A stretch of DNA of 64,000 bases, from NCBI RefSeq assembly GCF_024189315.1, contig NZ_JAIZEO010000005.1, positions 124,001-188,000 on the forward strand, in the 5' to 3' direction. Below, piece after piece: positions 1 to 8,638 of the stretch (position 1 is the first letter of the stretch; each line of letters starts with the position of its first letter). Made by a program: the position numbers and the translations under genes. Below the pieces are notes generated by a model that was not told the origin of the DNA, ran no database searches, and saw only the letters and a list, made by a program, of their open reading frames with translations. This DNA comes from Halobacillus sp. A5. GTDB taxonomy: Bacteria; Bacillota; Bacilli; Bacillales; Halobacillaceae.

Positions 1-382
1 TTATCAGCCTTCCGGGGTCACACCTGATTCGTCTCTCCTTAGGAGTCTCACCGTTTCCTAAAACCCTTTTTCGATAAATGATCACTAGACCCACTGGCAT
101 TTATGAGGTCCATTTCCACAAGTCTTCATGCTCTAATAGTTCCGAGAGACTCTTTTGATTAAAAGGAACAGAAAAAGTGACGACTCCTGCGGGATAAGAA
201 GACTGGAAAGGCCCCACAGGTCGCAGACCGAGGAGTCTTTCCGCCTGCCCCGCTTAAAAGTGGCGCTTTTTCATGTTCCTTTTTCTTCAGGTTCTATTAG
301 AGGAACAATAAGATACCATGTGCACATACACCAAAACTTTTTCGACAGTCTGATAAAGAAGAGGGGGATCCCCTCTTCTTTA
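1..382. repeat. Non-coding region with palindromic element (161-284)
   Basis: No convincing gene is present. Positions 161-284 form a nested imperfect palindrome. The outer arms are AAAAGGAACAGAAAAAG (161-177) and its near-complement ending near 284 (CTTTTTCATGTTCCTTTTT). An inner pair, GACTCCT (182-188) and AGGAGTC (231-237), flanks a GC-rich core. It looks like a dispersed non-autonomous element or MITE-like repeat; only one copy lies in this window, so copy number cannot be judged. A short ORF across it is not codon-like and is not called. Confidence 0.45.
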
Positions 383-383
383 T
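353..383 (-). terminator. Terminator of the pectinase gene
   Basis: A 14-bp stem (354-366 with 370-382, extended by 353/383) and a 3-nt loop lie at the stop codon of the pectate lyase gene. The stem is GGGG/CCCC-rich at the loop and A/T-rich at its foot. It ends the long minus-strand uronate/pectin unit. Confidence 0.75.
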
Positions 384-3300
384 TATTTCACTGTAATTAC
401 TGAAGCTGCTTTAAATGGAATTCCTGAGTCTAACTCGCCTGTGAGTACCACTTCCTGTTCTCCTTTCTCGAGAATAGAAGCTAACTGATCACGGGACAAT
501 TGGACCTCGTATTCGTTCGATCCATCTTTGTCAAAGTCACCTATCTGTTTTTTCTTCTGTTTCGATATTGGTTCAAGTTCCCCATTTACGCGAATGGTTT
601 CCATATTAATGTCCTCTAGTTCAAATCCATCCTGGAGACTAAGATACGCCTTGGCTTTCGGTCCTTTATGGCCCTCATTCTTTTTCCCTTTTTCCTTTTT
701 CTTAATAACTGGAGGCTCCCATTCTGCATCTGCAGAAACCTGGAATTTAAGGAAATCTCCTTTTATAATGTTACCATTCTCATCTCTTTCGTATGGCAGA
801 TCAGGTGTCAGGCTGACAAAATTGTCATCTGAAAGCTCCGTTCCTGATTCATTTTGACTTACACTGCCATCAAAGAAAAAGTTATCATCAGATACGGCTT
901 CCTCAGGATATTGATCTTCACCTGAATGATCGCTTTGATACGAAATAAACTTATCCACTGTAAAATCTTCTTCGATGTTGGAATACGTGGTAAATGCTAA
1001 GTTACGCCCAGCGTTGTTATAAGAGATGGTATCCTCTGTAATAACGCCCGGATTACTGTTGCTGGTGACACCATCTGCGCCATTATTAAATGCTATACTG
1101 TCGCGCAGAATATGAGGGACGTGGATTCCTTCTCCACCCAGCTTGAAGCCATTTTTGTCACCGTCTCCGACTGTTCCATCTGTAAGAGCACCATTTTCAT
1201 AAGCAATGCTGTCTTCTATTAATACCGGACCGATAGCTCCCGTTCCGGCTTTGGTGTATAAATCCCATCCATCATCAATGTTATGGTGGGCAATACAGCC
1301 AAGGAAAGCATTGTTTTCACCCGATGTCAGCTTGGCAGCAAAACCATCGGCATTGTTATCAGAAGGATCACGGTTATCAAACGACTCACTGTTTAAAATT
1401 AAGTTGTTTGACGGCCATTCTTCTTTCGGAGCATCTGTGTCGGTACGGCTGATCTGCAGTCCCGTATCACCATGTTCATAGAAACGGCTGTCCTCTACAA
1501 TGTTATCACTACCACCTACGGTAAATCCTTTTGTGTTACCGGCAGAACGAGCAAAGTCGATTCCTTTAACGTGCCAGTAATCACCGCTTAATACAACACC
1601 TTCAGACTTTTTGTCAAAATCAATCACAGGACGTGCTCCATCCTCTGCTGTTAAATATTTCAGATTGTCTTTTGCTCCATCGTTGTACTTTGCGATTTCC
1701 AATGCAGAGTCCCGGACATAATCGCCATCGCTCAGTACGATTTTTTGACCAGGCAGTACATACTCTACAGCAGTATCGAGATCAACCGCATTCTCATCTG
1801 TCCCGTCTCCGTCACTTGCTGCTGAAGGGGTGACATGGATATCCCCTTCTTCATTTAACGTTTTCATCGAAACGGTAAAGTTCTTCACTTGCTTCCCATA
1901 TGAAGTCAAGTTCTGTGTATCATCGGGAAGGAAAGTAATGCTGAAGTTCGTATCATCATTCGCTGCTAATTCAGCTGGAACACTCGTCAATTCTCCCTGC
2001 TCAACTGCTTCATTACTAACAATTTCTTCATTCCCCTGCTTAACGCTGACAACGCCATCTACATTGGAGTCAAGCAGCAGGTCATACTCAGATTCTGACG
2101 TTTTATTTCTGGACTCTATACTGAATTCAGGCTCAACAGGCTCTTCAGGAGCTTCTTCCTTTGGAGGATCTGTATCTTGAGATGTGACTGAATAATCGAT
2201 ATCGCTTACTTCGATATCAGCAAGACGAGCGGCATAGAATCCTACATAGATTTTGGAATCCTGTACATTTAAAATGTCCGGTTCAAAGAAAATCTCCTCC
2301 TCCCCGTCGTTCAGCCTGCCAGTATATCCACTGTTCGTTTTGGATAACGTTAAACGATAATCCTGTTCAGGGTGAGTGTTACCCGCTTCAGGTTTCTCAT
2401 CATTAAGCATCGTCTTTTGAATGCCCTGGCTGCCCGCTCCGTCTGGAGACTCTACTCCATCACGAATGAAAAGCTGTGTTCCATTTTCTTCCTGAGTGCC
2501 GCCGCTAAATCCGCCAAGGGCAGCAATGTTAGACGCAAAGACGCTGGAATTATCTTCTTCTCCTATTGCGTCCCGTGCCATAATACCGAATGATTCCTGT
2601 CCATCATGATTTGGACTCTTCGCGTATTCATTGACTTTAATATCAGCGGAAAGTTCAAAATTGTCCTCTTCCGCATCGACCTCTGTATAATAGTACGTAA
2701 TTCCATCATGGTCACCGGTGATTTTTCCAGCCCCGGGCTCGGCTACAATCCTTACTGAGTCATCTTCTTCTGTAATGTAATTTGTATCACTTCCGGTAGA
2801 CTGGCCGAATTGGATCGTCTGCCAACCCACTTCTCCCTGGTCCCTAACCGTTACGTCAAACGTAATGGGATCAATTGAATCATCCGCAGGAGTGACTGTA
2901 ATTGGATAGACACCCTCTTTGGAAGAATTAAATTCCGAAGCAGAAAGCTCGTAGTCATCTTCTTCTAATGGTTCTTCATCCCGGTTATCATAGACTTTAG
3001 AAATTTCGATGCCTTCAGCGTCAAATTCTTCTTCGAGGTCATATGTCGTTTTAGGGAATTCTGTAACCTTTATCCCCTCTGACTCTTTTTCTTTTACATT
3101 TACAGTAAAAGTTGTCTCTTGCCCTTTATAGGACAGGGATACTTCCTTATCACCTTCCGTACTTGTATCAAGTTCAGAAACATCAAGCTGATCCTTTATT
3201 AACCGTTCTGTCGTTCCATCACTATAAGCCGCTTCTACCGAAAGACCATCCAGGTCAAGCTCGTCTCCTATAAAATACTGCGTTTTTGTAGGCGGCTGAA

Positions 3301-4504
3301 TGACCTCAAGTGCTGAAACCTCCTCGTCCTTCACTTCGATATCGAATGAAGCGGACACGTCGGAGTTTTGAGAAGATTCAATAGTGACTGATTTAGTCCC
3401 AGGCTCCGTTAACTGCGCGCCATCTTCTATTTCTTCACCGTCGATGAAAAAGGAGTATTGATCACTTGATAACACTTCTTCCTGATAACCATCTTCATAA
3501 TCACCGATCACTTCCAGCCCCTCAGAGTCAAAATGATCGTCTACGTAATACTCTGTTTTTGCAGGGTAATAATTGATGTACATATCCGTTAACTGCAGTT
3601 CTGCGATGGTTAAGTCAATATCTTTTTCAATTCCGTTATAACTGATAGTTATGGTATTTGTACCAGGCTCACTACTGTCAAACCCTGTAACAATATACTC
3701 TTCCTCCGTTAACGTTTCCGTGCTGCCATCTTCCTGTACAGCCTGAACCTCAAGTCCTTCTAAATCTAAAGGTTCATCAATTAAGTATTCCGTCTTCATA
3801 TTGTCTGCATTTACTTCTAAATCTGAAACCTCTGCAGACTGCTCGACATTCGTATCACTAAATGTCACAGTTCCATTACGTGCTACATAAAACCCTAAAT
3901 ACATATCCTCAGAAAAGGCCTCATCTAAAGTAACTGTCTCACTTTGTCCATTAGAGGTAACAACAAATGTGTCCCCTGACTTTTTAATGGATAAATCATA
4001 CGTTTCGCCAGGACCTGGAGCTGTATTATCAGAGAAGACATCCAGCTTGCTTAAACCTCCCTGACTGTAGAAACCTCTCATTGCATCATCTAATGCCCCG
4101 ACTGCCACATATTCAGAGGCCTGCTTTCCGCTGTCTCCGTTTTCCCCTACCCCATTCCTCAGCATCAAGCCGAATGAACGCTGGCTGTCAGGACTGTAGG
4201 AATCAGCGTAAGCCGTTGTTTCTATTTCAAAGTTAGAATCAGCCGGCAGCTTCGTATAGTAATAGGATAACCCTTCTTCACTGCTGGCTATTTTCCCTCC
4301 TGATGCTTCGAGTGTGACAGATCCATCCTCGTTAAATGACGGGGGTGGATTGCTTCCTTCGCTTGTATTGGAACCAAAAGCTCCAAACTCCCAGTCTTCA
4401 GAGTTTTCGCCGGGACCTTCCTCAGCGAAAGCGGTTACATTAAAACTTGTGAACAACAATATTAGAATCGTTGTGACCGCCCATCGTTTTGTCCATCTCT
4501 TCAT
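383..4504 (-). CDS. Secreted multidomain pectate lyase (PL9-type)
   Basis: This 1373-aa secreted enzyme probably cleaves polygalacturonate by beta-elimination outside the cell. It has a Sec signal peptide (residues 1-27, ending VTAFA). Two related beta-sandwich modules (about 35-225 and 562-775; both contain YYYT and GFYAAR/GFYVAR) enclose four tandem Big_3-like Ig repeats (about 228-557, each with a TEY/TQY..DLEGLEV pattern). The catalytic right-handed beta-helix is at about 890-1275. PL9 signatures there include DNRDPSDNNADGFAAKL and CIAHHNIDDGWDLYTK, plus repeated IEDS/VEDS turns. The C-terminal 100 residues form an extra domain after a Lys/Gly-rich linker. The protein is extremely acidic, as expected for an extracellular halophile enzyme. 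The start has a good AGGAGAG site. It is the last gene of the galacturonate cluster. The family call is confident; substrate details are inferred. Confidence 0.85.
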   Translation of the reverse strand: MKRWTKRWAVTTILILLFTSFNVTAFAEEGPGENSEDWEFGAFGSNTSEGSNPPPSFNEDGSVTLEASGGKIASSEEGLSYYYTKLPADSNFEIETTAYADSYSPDSQRSFGLMLRNGVGENGDSGKQASEYVAVGALDDAMRGFYSQGGLSKLDVFSDNTAPGPGETYDLSIKKSGDTFVVTSNGQSETVTLDEAFSEDMYLGFYVARNGTVTFSDTNVEQSAEVSDLEVNADNMKTEYLIDEPLDLEGLEVQAVQEDGSTETLTEEEYIVTGFDSSEPGTNTITISYNGIEKDIDLTIAELQLTDMYINYYPAKTEYYVDDHFDSEGLEVIGDYEDGYQEEVLSSDQYSFFIDGEEIEDGAQLTEPGTKSVTIESSQNSDVSASFDIEVKDEEVSALEVIQPPTKTQYFIGDELDLDGLSVEAAYSDGTTERLIKDQLDVSELDTSTEGDKEVSLSYKGQETTFTVNVKEKESEGIKVTEFPKTTYDLEEEFDAEGIEISKVYDNRDEEPLEEDDYELSASEFNSSKEGVYPITVTPADDSIDPITFDVTVRDQGEVGWQTIQFGQSTGSDTNYITEEDDSVRIVAEPGAGKITGDHDGITYYYTEVDAEEDNFELSADIKVNEYAKSPNHDGQESFGIMARDAIGEEDNSSVFASNIAALGGFSGGTQEENGTQLFIRDGVESPDGAGSQGIQKTMLNDEKPEAGNTHPEQDYRLTLSKTNSGYTGRLNDGEEEIFFEPDILNVQDSKIYVGFYAARLADIEVSDIDYSVTSQDTDPPKEEAPEEPVEPEFSIESRNKTSESEYDLLLDSNVDGVVSVKQGNEEIVSNEAVEQGELTSVPAELAANDDTNFSITFLPDDTQNLTSYGKQVKNFTVSMKTLNEEGDIHVTPSAASDGDGTDENAVDLDTAVEYVLPGQKIVLSDGDYVRDSALEIAKYNDGAKDNLKYLTAEDGARPVIDFDKKSEGVVLSGDYWHVKGIDFARSAGNTKGFTVGGSDNIVEDSRFYEHGDTGLQISRTDTDAPKEEWPSNNLILNSESFDNRDPSDNNADGFAAKLTSGENNAFLGCIAHHNIDDGWDLYTKAGTGAIGPVLIEDSIAYENGALTDGTVGDGDKNGFKLGGEGIHVPHILRDSIAFNNGADGVTSNSNPGVITEDTISYNNAGRNLAFTTYSNIEEDFTVDKFISYQSDHSGEDQYPEEAVSDDNFFFDGSVSQNESGTELSDDNFVSLTPDLPYERDENGNIIKGDFLKFQVSADAEWEPPVIKKKEKGKKNEGHKGPKAKAYLSLQDGFELEDINMETIRVNGELEPISKQKKKQIGDFDKDGSNEYEVQLSRDQLASILEKGEQEVVLTGELDSGIPFKAASVITVK

Positions 4505-4551
4505 TCTTCACATCTCTCCTTTTTTAATGCCCCCCATTAAAAAAGACTTCC

Positions 4552-5412
4552 TTAATTGGTTAGTGGATGTGTAACAGACGCTTTGACTTTAGCCTGTTCA
4601 CGCATCTTCTCTATATAACTTCTAGCTTCAAGCATTTGATAATCTTTCGCAGCTTCCATTATGATTCGCGTCTGCGGCTTATACTGCTCCAGCAGCTCCA
4701 TATACAATTCATAATTCAAGTCACCTTTTCCTGGAACAACGGTTTTGATCTGACCGTCAGCACCAATGATACGATCTTTGGCATGACCGGCAATAATACG
4801 TGTTCCTAATAAATCAAAGGCTTCTCTAATTACTTCATCCTGCTTATGAAAGTTCCCATTATGCACTAAGTTCCCTGGATCCAATACAACTCCAATGTTA
4901 GAAGACGGTACTTCCTCAAGCATATGACGCAGCTGTTCTGCTGTGCCGATTAAATGATCATTCGCTGGCTCAATGCCGATATAGACGCCCCATTTCTCGG
5001 CCTCCTCCACCAGCTCTTCAATATTCGTCTTTAAAATTAACCACTCATCACCCGTAAGCTCCTTCGACTGCAGTTTTCCTACTTCACAGGCGACCATTGG
5101 TGCGCCAAAGAACTTCGCGTGACGAATTAATTCTTTATAGCGTTCCATGTTCTCCCTTCTCAGCTGTACATCTTCATGAAAGAAGTGAAGATAACAAGCT
5201 AATACAGAAATGGAAACATCATGCTTGTCGAACTCTTCCGCAATGTCTTCCGCCAGCCCCGGACTTAGTAATCCCGGCTTATTAAAATCATAATCATTAA
5301 ACGCCTTCCAAAGGGCGAGCTGCACATGAGGAAACCCTTTTGCCCCCACCTTGGAAGCAAGCTCCTTATACGACATCCTCCCAAATAAATGGGCCAGCAC
5401 CCCTATACTCAT
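4552..5412 (-). CDS. Sugar phosphate isomerase/epimerase (TIM barrel)
   Basis: This 286-aa protein has the xylose isomerase-like TIM-barrel fold (AP-endonuclease 2 family). Visible metal-ligand candidates are the Glu of ACEVGKL, the Glu of GIEPANDH, VVLDPGN, AGHAKD and the final IMEAA. It has no signal peptide, so it is cytoplasmic. It lies between kdgK and the secreted pectate lyase. That suggests a role in isomerising a pectin-derived sugar acid, for example an unsaturated uronate product, but the exact substrate cannot be read from sequence. The start has a strong GGAGG site. A terminator-like hairpin separates it from kdgK, so it may depend partly on read-through. Confidence 0.75.
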   Translation of the reverse strand: MSIGVLAHLFGRMSYKELASKVGAKGFPHVQLALWKAFNDYDFNKPGLLSPGLAEDIAEEFDKHDVSISVLACYLHFFHEDVQLRRENMERYKELIRHAKFFGAPMVACEVGKLQSKELTGDEWLILKTNIEELVEEAEKWGVYIGIEPANDHLIGTAEQLRHMLEEVPSSNIGVVLDPGNLVHNGNFHKQDEVIREAFDLLGTRIIAGHAKDRIIGADGQIKTVVPGKGDLNYELYMELLEQYKPQTRIIMEAAKDYQMLEARSYIEKMREQAKVKASVTHPLTN

Positions 5413-5446
5413 TCCAAAAACCTCCTTAAAATTTTATTGATGTATA

Positions 5447-5482
5447 AAAAGCCTCATCAGTTATTCAGCTGAGTAAGGCTTC
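5447..5482 (-). terminator. Intra-cluster terminator/attenuator after kdgK
   Basis: On the minus strand AAGCCTTACTCAG pairs with CTGATGAGGCTT, followed by TTTTTAT. It lies between the kdgK stop and the isomerase gene, so it would lower expression of the isomerase and pectate lyase relative to the uxa-kdg genes. Confidence 0.65.
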
Positions 5483-5489
5483 CCCATTG

Positions 5490-6479
5490 TCATCGCGTAA
5501 CGGCCTGCTGATCATTCATCAGCTGGTTCACTTCCTGAAGTGTCGGAGCTCCCTCCCAGTCCCCGTGGAACTGTGTCGCTAATGCTCCTGTCACATTGGC
5601 ACGCTTTAATGCTTTTGGAAGTATTTCCGCTAACTTCTCTTCATTTAAAAAATTCTTCTCCTCTAATAATGCTGACAGAAAGCCAGCAGCGTATGCATCT
5701 CCCGCACCTACCGTATCGACCACTTGTTTCACTTTATAAGGTTTTTCCTCATAGGAACCATTTTTCGTAAAGCCTATAGACCCCTCTTCACCGAGCTTCA
5801 TGGCTACTATCGAAGGACCCATTTCAAGAAAAGCCTCACCGTGGGCAGCAGGAGACTGTTCTCCTAACAGAAATTCAGCCTCCTCCATCCCCGGCAGGAA
5901 TATATCACAAAGAGGAATCAATTCAAGAAGCACTTCTCTGGCAGTGTGATCATCCCACAGCTTTCTACGCAGATTAGGATCAAAGGAAATGGTCAGACCC
6001 TGCTCTTTTGCCTGCCGCATCGCTTCCTTCATAAATTCCACCGTATGTTCTCCCAAAGCAGGAGTAATCCCGGTTACATGCAAATGACCGGCCTGTTCAA
6101 ACCATTCCGGCTTAATATTCTGCCTGGAAAATTGACTGGCAGCAGAGTTCCTGCGGTAATAATACACGCTTGGATCTCCCGGTGTTGTAGCTTCTTTAAA
6201 ATACAGGGCCGTCGGTTCATGTGGATCTTTTTCAGTGTAACTCACATCAATTCCTTCACCGGCAAGTGTAGATAAAATAAGTTCTCCAAAAGGATCACTG
6301 CCTACCCGGCTGATCCATCTCACTTTTTTCCCCAGTCGGGATAAACCGAATGACAGGTTAGATTCTGCTCCTCCTACCGACTTGGATAATAACGGAGCGT
6401 ATTTAATCCCTCCGCCATTGTAGGGTTGAAAAAGGACCATGCTTTCCCCAATCGTTACGACATCCGCATAACTACCCAT
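5490..6479 (-). CDS. kdgK: 2-keto-3-deoxygluconate kinase
   Basis: This PfkB-family sugar kinase (329 aa) phosphorylates 2-keto-3-deoxygluconate with ATP to give KDPG, the step before kdgA. Seen: the N-terminal GGAESNLSFGLSRLG substrate/nucleotide region and the C-terminal PfkB signature DTVGAGDAYAAGF with the catalytic Asp. Length is normal for the family. Its ATG overlaps the end of kdgA by 8 nt (ATGGGTAG), and its ribosome binding site lies inside kdgA, indicating translational coupling. It is the fifth gene of the uronate operon. Confidence 0.92.
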   Translation of the reverse strand: MGSYADVVTIGESMVLFQPYNGGGIKYAPLLSKSVGGAESNLSFGLSRLGKKVRWISRVGSDPFGELILSTLAGEGIDVSYTEKDPHEPTALYFKEATTPGDPSVYYYRRNSAASQFSRQNIKPEWFEQAGHLHVTGITPALGEHTVEFMKEAMRQAKEQGLTISFDPNLRRKLWDDHTAREVLLELIPLCDIFLPGMEEAEFLLGEQSPAAHGEAFLEMGPSIVAMKLGEEGSIGFTKNGSYEEKPYKVKQVVDTVGAGDAYAAGFLSALLEEKNFLNEEKLAEILPKALKRANVTGALATQFHGDWEGAPTLQEVNQLMNDQQAVTR

Positions 6480-7107
6480 GAACAGCAGCCTCCTCTACTT
6501 TAGCGGTGTACTGCTCTGCCAGTTTCGTAATTTCACTGTATTTTCCTTCCGCTATCAGCTGATTGTTTACTAGATTTCCTCCTAATCCAACAGCTGTGAC
6601 ACCGTATTGAATCACGTCTTGAATATTATCCAGATTCACGCCGCCCGTAGCGATCATTTTAATATGATTAAGCGGACCACGTACGTCTTTAATATATTTC
6701 ACGCCCAGAGCCCCGACTGGAAACACTTTAACTGCAGGGGCACCAAGGTTTGTGGCGCGTACTATTTCTGTCGGCGTCATCGTTCCCGGCCACACCGTAA
6801 CACCTTTAGAAAGACAGTAGGTGACCACTTCTTCATCAAAATGAGGGGAAACGATATATTCAGCCCCTGCTTCGATGGAAGCTTTAGCATCCTCCACACT
6901 TAAAACCGTCCCTGCTCCAATTTTCATCCTTCCTTGAAACGATTCCTTCAATTCCGAAATCATCGCAAGCGCCCCATCTGTATTTAACGTAATCTCAAGG
7001 AAACGTACTCCGCCGTCATACAGGGCCTGTGCTGTCGCCTGCCCTGTACCCGCCGGAATCCCCCGAATAATCGCAATAATTTTTTTCTCGTCTAAAAGCT
7101 GATCCAT
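6472..7107 (-). CDS. kdgA: KDPG/KHG aldolase
   Basis: This class I aldolase (211 aa) splits 2-keto-3-deoxy-6-phosphogluconate into pyruvate and glyceraldehyde 3-phosphate. Seen: LEITLNT near residue 37 with the catalytic Glu, GAGTVLS, and the Schiff-base lysine in AVKVFPVG (about residue 130), followed by the phosphate-binding ATGGV loop. The start has AAAGGAGG at good spacing. It ends overlapping kdgK and follows uxaA closely. It is the final step of galacturonate breakdown in this operon. Confidence 0.93.
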   Translation of the reverse strand: MDQLLDEKKIIAIIRGIPAGTGQATAQALYDGGVRFLEITLNTDGALAMISELKESFQGRMKIGAGTVLSVEDAKASIEAGAEYIVSPHFDEEVVTYCLSKGVTVWPGTMTPTEIVRATNLGAPAVKVFPVGALGVKYIKDVRGPLNHIKMIATGGVNLDNIQDVIQYGVTAVGLGGNLVNNQLIAEGKYSEITKLAEQYTAKVEEAAVHG

Positions 7108-7124
7108 ACTAAGTTCCTCCTTTA

Positions 7125-8615
7125 TTAGAGCGTGACTCCCGATTTAAAGATGGCAATCTCACGAAAGTCATTTTTCTCGTTGTTGACAAGCTCTCCACTA
7201 GCCACACTGACGATGTAGGTGATAAAATCCTGAAGAACATCATCGGGAGCATTCCCTTCCAGCAAACTGCCCGCATTAAAATCGATCCAGTGTTTTTTAT
7301 TTTCATAGATTTGTGTGTTCGTTGATATTTTCATCGTCGGGACAAAGGATCCAAACGGGGTCCCTCTGCCTGTTGTAAAAAGAACAATCTGGCAGCCAGC
7401 CGCTGCAAGCGCCGTGGATGCGACTAAATCATTTCCCGGCGAGCTGAGCAGGTTTAAACCTTTCGTTTCAAGCCTTTCGCCATATTTCAGTACATCGGTA
7501 ACGACAGACGTACCCGCTTTCTGCGTGCAGCCGAGCGATTTATCCTCAAGGGTCGTAATGCCCCCATCCTTATTCCCTGGAGATGGATTCTCATAGATCG
7601 GCTGATCGTGCTTAATAAAATATTGTTTAAAATCATTAATAAGGTCGACTGTCTTGTGGAAGACTTTTTCGTTAATTGCTCGTTCCATCAACAGCTTTTC
7701 AGCTCCGAACATTTCTGGTACTTCCGTTAGTACAGTAGTCCCGTTTTGAGCAACGAGGTAATCAGAAAGTCTGCCAAGCAGCGGGTTTGCTGTGATGCCA
7801 GAGAACCCGTCTGATCCGCCGCACTTAAGGCCGACTTTCAGCTCTGAGAGAGGCACCTCTTCCCGATGATCGTCTTTAGCTGCCTGATAGATTTCATGCA
7901 GAAGCTTAACCCCTTCCTCCATTTCATTCATGACGTCCTGAGAGGTAAGAAACTTGATTCTGCTTCGGTCATAATCACCGAGAGACTGCTCAAATTCATT
8001 CACACTGTTATTTTCACAGCCCAGTCCCAGTACGAGGACCCCTCCTGCGTTTGGGTGCTTTACAGCATTACCTAGAATCGTCCTCGTATTCATATGATCA
8101 TCACCCAGCTGGGAACAGCCGTAGTTATGCTTTAATACTTGAATATTATCGAAGGGGGCTATGTCGCCAACCTCAGATTGAAATATCTTAATAATCTGTT
8201 CTGCTATTCCATTAACACACCCTACTGTAGGAACGATCCACAGCTCGTTACGGATGCCGACACGGCCATCTCCGCGCTTATAGCCATTAAACGTTAAGTT
8301 TTCCTTCGTAAAAGGGTTATCTGCAAACTTCGGTTCATATTGATAATCCTGAACGCCTTCAAGGTTGGTCTTCGTATTATCCGTATGCACCCAGTCCCCA
8401 GGCTGCACCGCCTTTTCAAGGTGGCCGATTGGGAAACCGTATTTCAAAATATCTGTCCCTTTATCCATTGGTTTTAATGCAATCTTATGACCTCTTGGAA
8501 CATCAGAAATCAATTCGATTTCTTCAGCTTCCACCTGCACTTTTGTGCCGCGGGGCAGATCCTTTAAAGCTACAGCGACATTATCTTGTTCATTAATTTT
8601 CAATATATCTTCCAC
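7125..8615 (-). CDS. uxaA: Altronate dehydratase
   Basis: This UxaA/GarD-family lyase (496 aa) dehydrates D-altronate to 2-keto-3-deoxygluconate. The N-terminal SAF-like domain (about 1-100) and the C-terminal dehydratase region (GLKCGGSDGFSGITANP, GCQIVLFTTGRGTPFGS) match the family and length. Translation starts at GTG, with GGAGG 7 nt upstream. Spacing to uxaC (24 nt) and kdgA (18 nt) shows a tight operon. Confidence 0.93.
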   Translation of the reverse strand: MEDILKINEQDNVAVALKDLPRGTKVQVEAEEIELISDVPRGHKIALKPMDKGTDILKYGFPIGHLEKAVQPGDWVHTDNTKTNLEGVQDYQYEPKFADNPFTKENLTFNGYKRGDGRVGIRNELWIVPTVGCVNGIAEQIIKIFQSEVGDIAPFDNIQVLKHNYGCSQLGDDHMNTRTILGNAVKHPNAGGVLVLGLGCENNSVNEFEQSLGDYDRSRIKFLTSQDVMNEMEEGVKLLHEIYQAAKDDHREEVPLSELKVGLKCGGSDGFSGITANPLLGRLSDYLVAQNGTTVLTEVPEMFGAEKLLMERAINEKVFHKTVDLINDFKQYFIKHDQPIYENPSPGNKDGGITTLEDKSLGCTQKAGTSVVTDVLKYGERLETKGLNLLSSPGNDLVASTALAAAGCQIVLFTTGRGTPFGSFVPTMKISTNTQIYENKKHWIDFNAGSLLEGNAPDDVLQDFITYIVSVASGELVNNEKNDFREIAIFKSGVTL

Positions 8616-8638
8616 GGTTTATCCTCCTCGCAGAATAC

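Noticed and set aside
155-403. 82-codon plus-strand ORF at the window start
   Set aside because: It lies across the palindromic element and the pectinase terminator, has no ribosome binding site and no protein-like composition.
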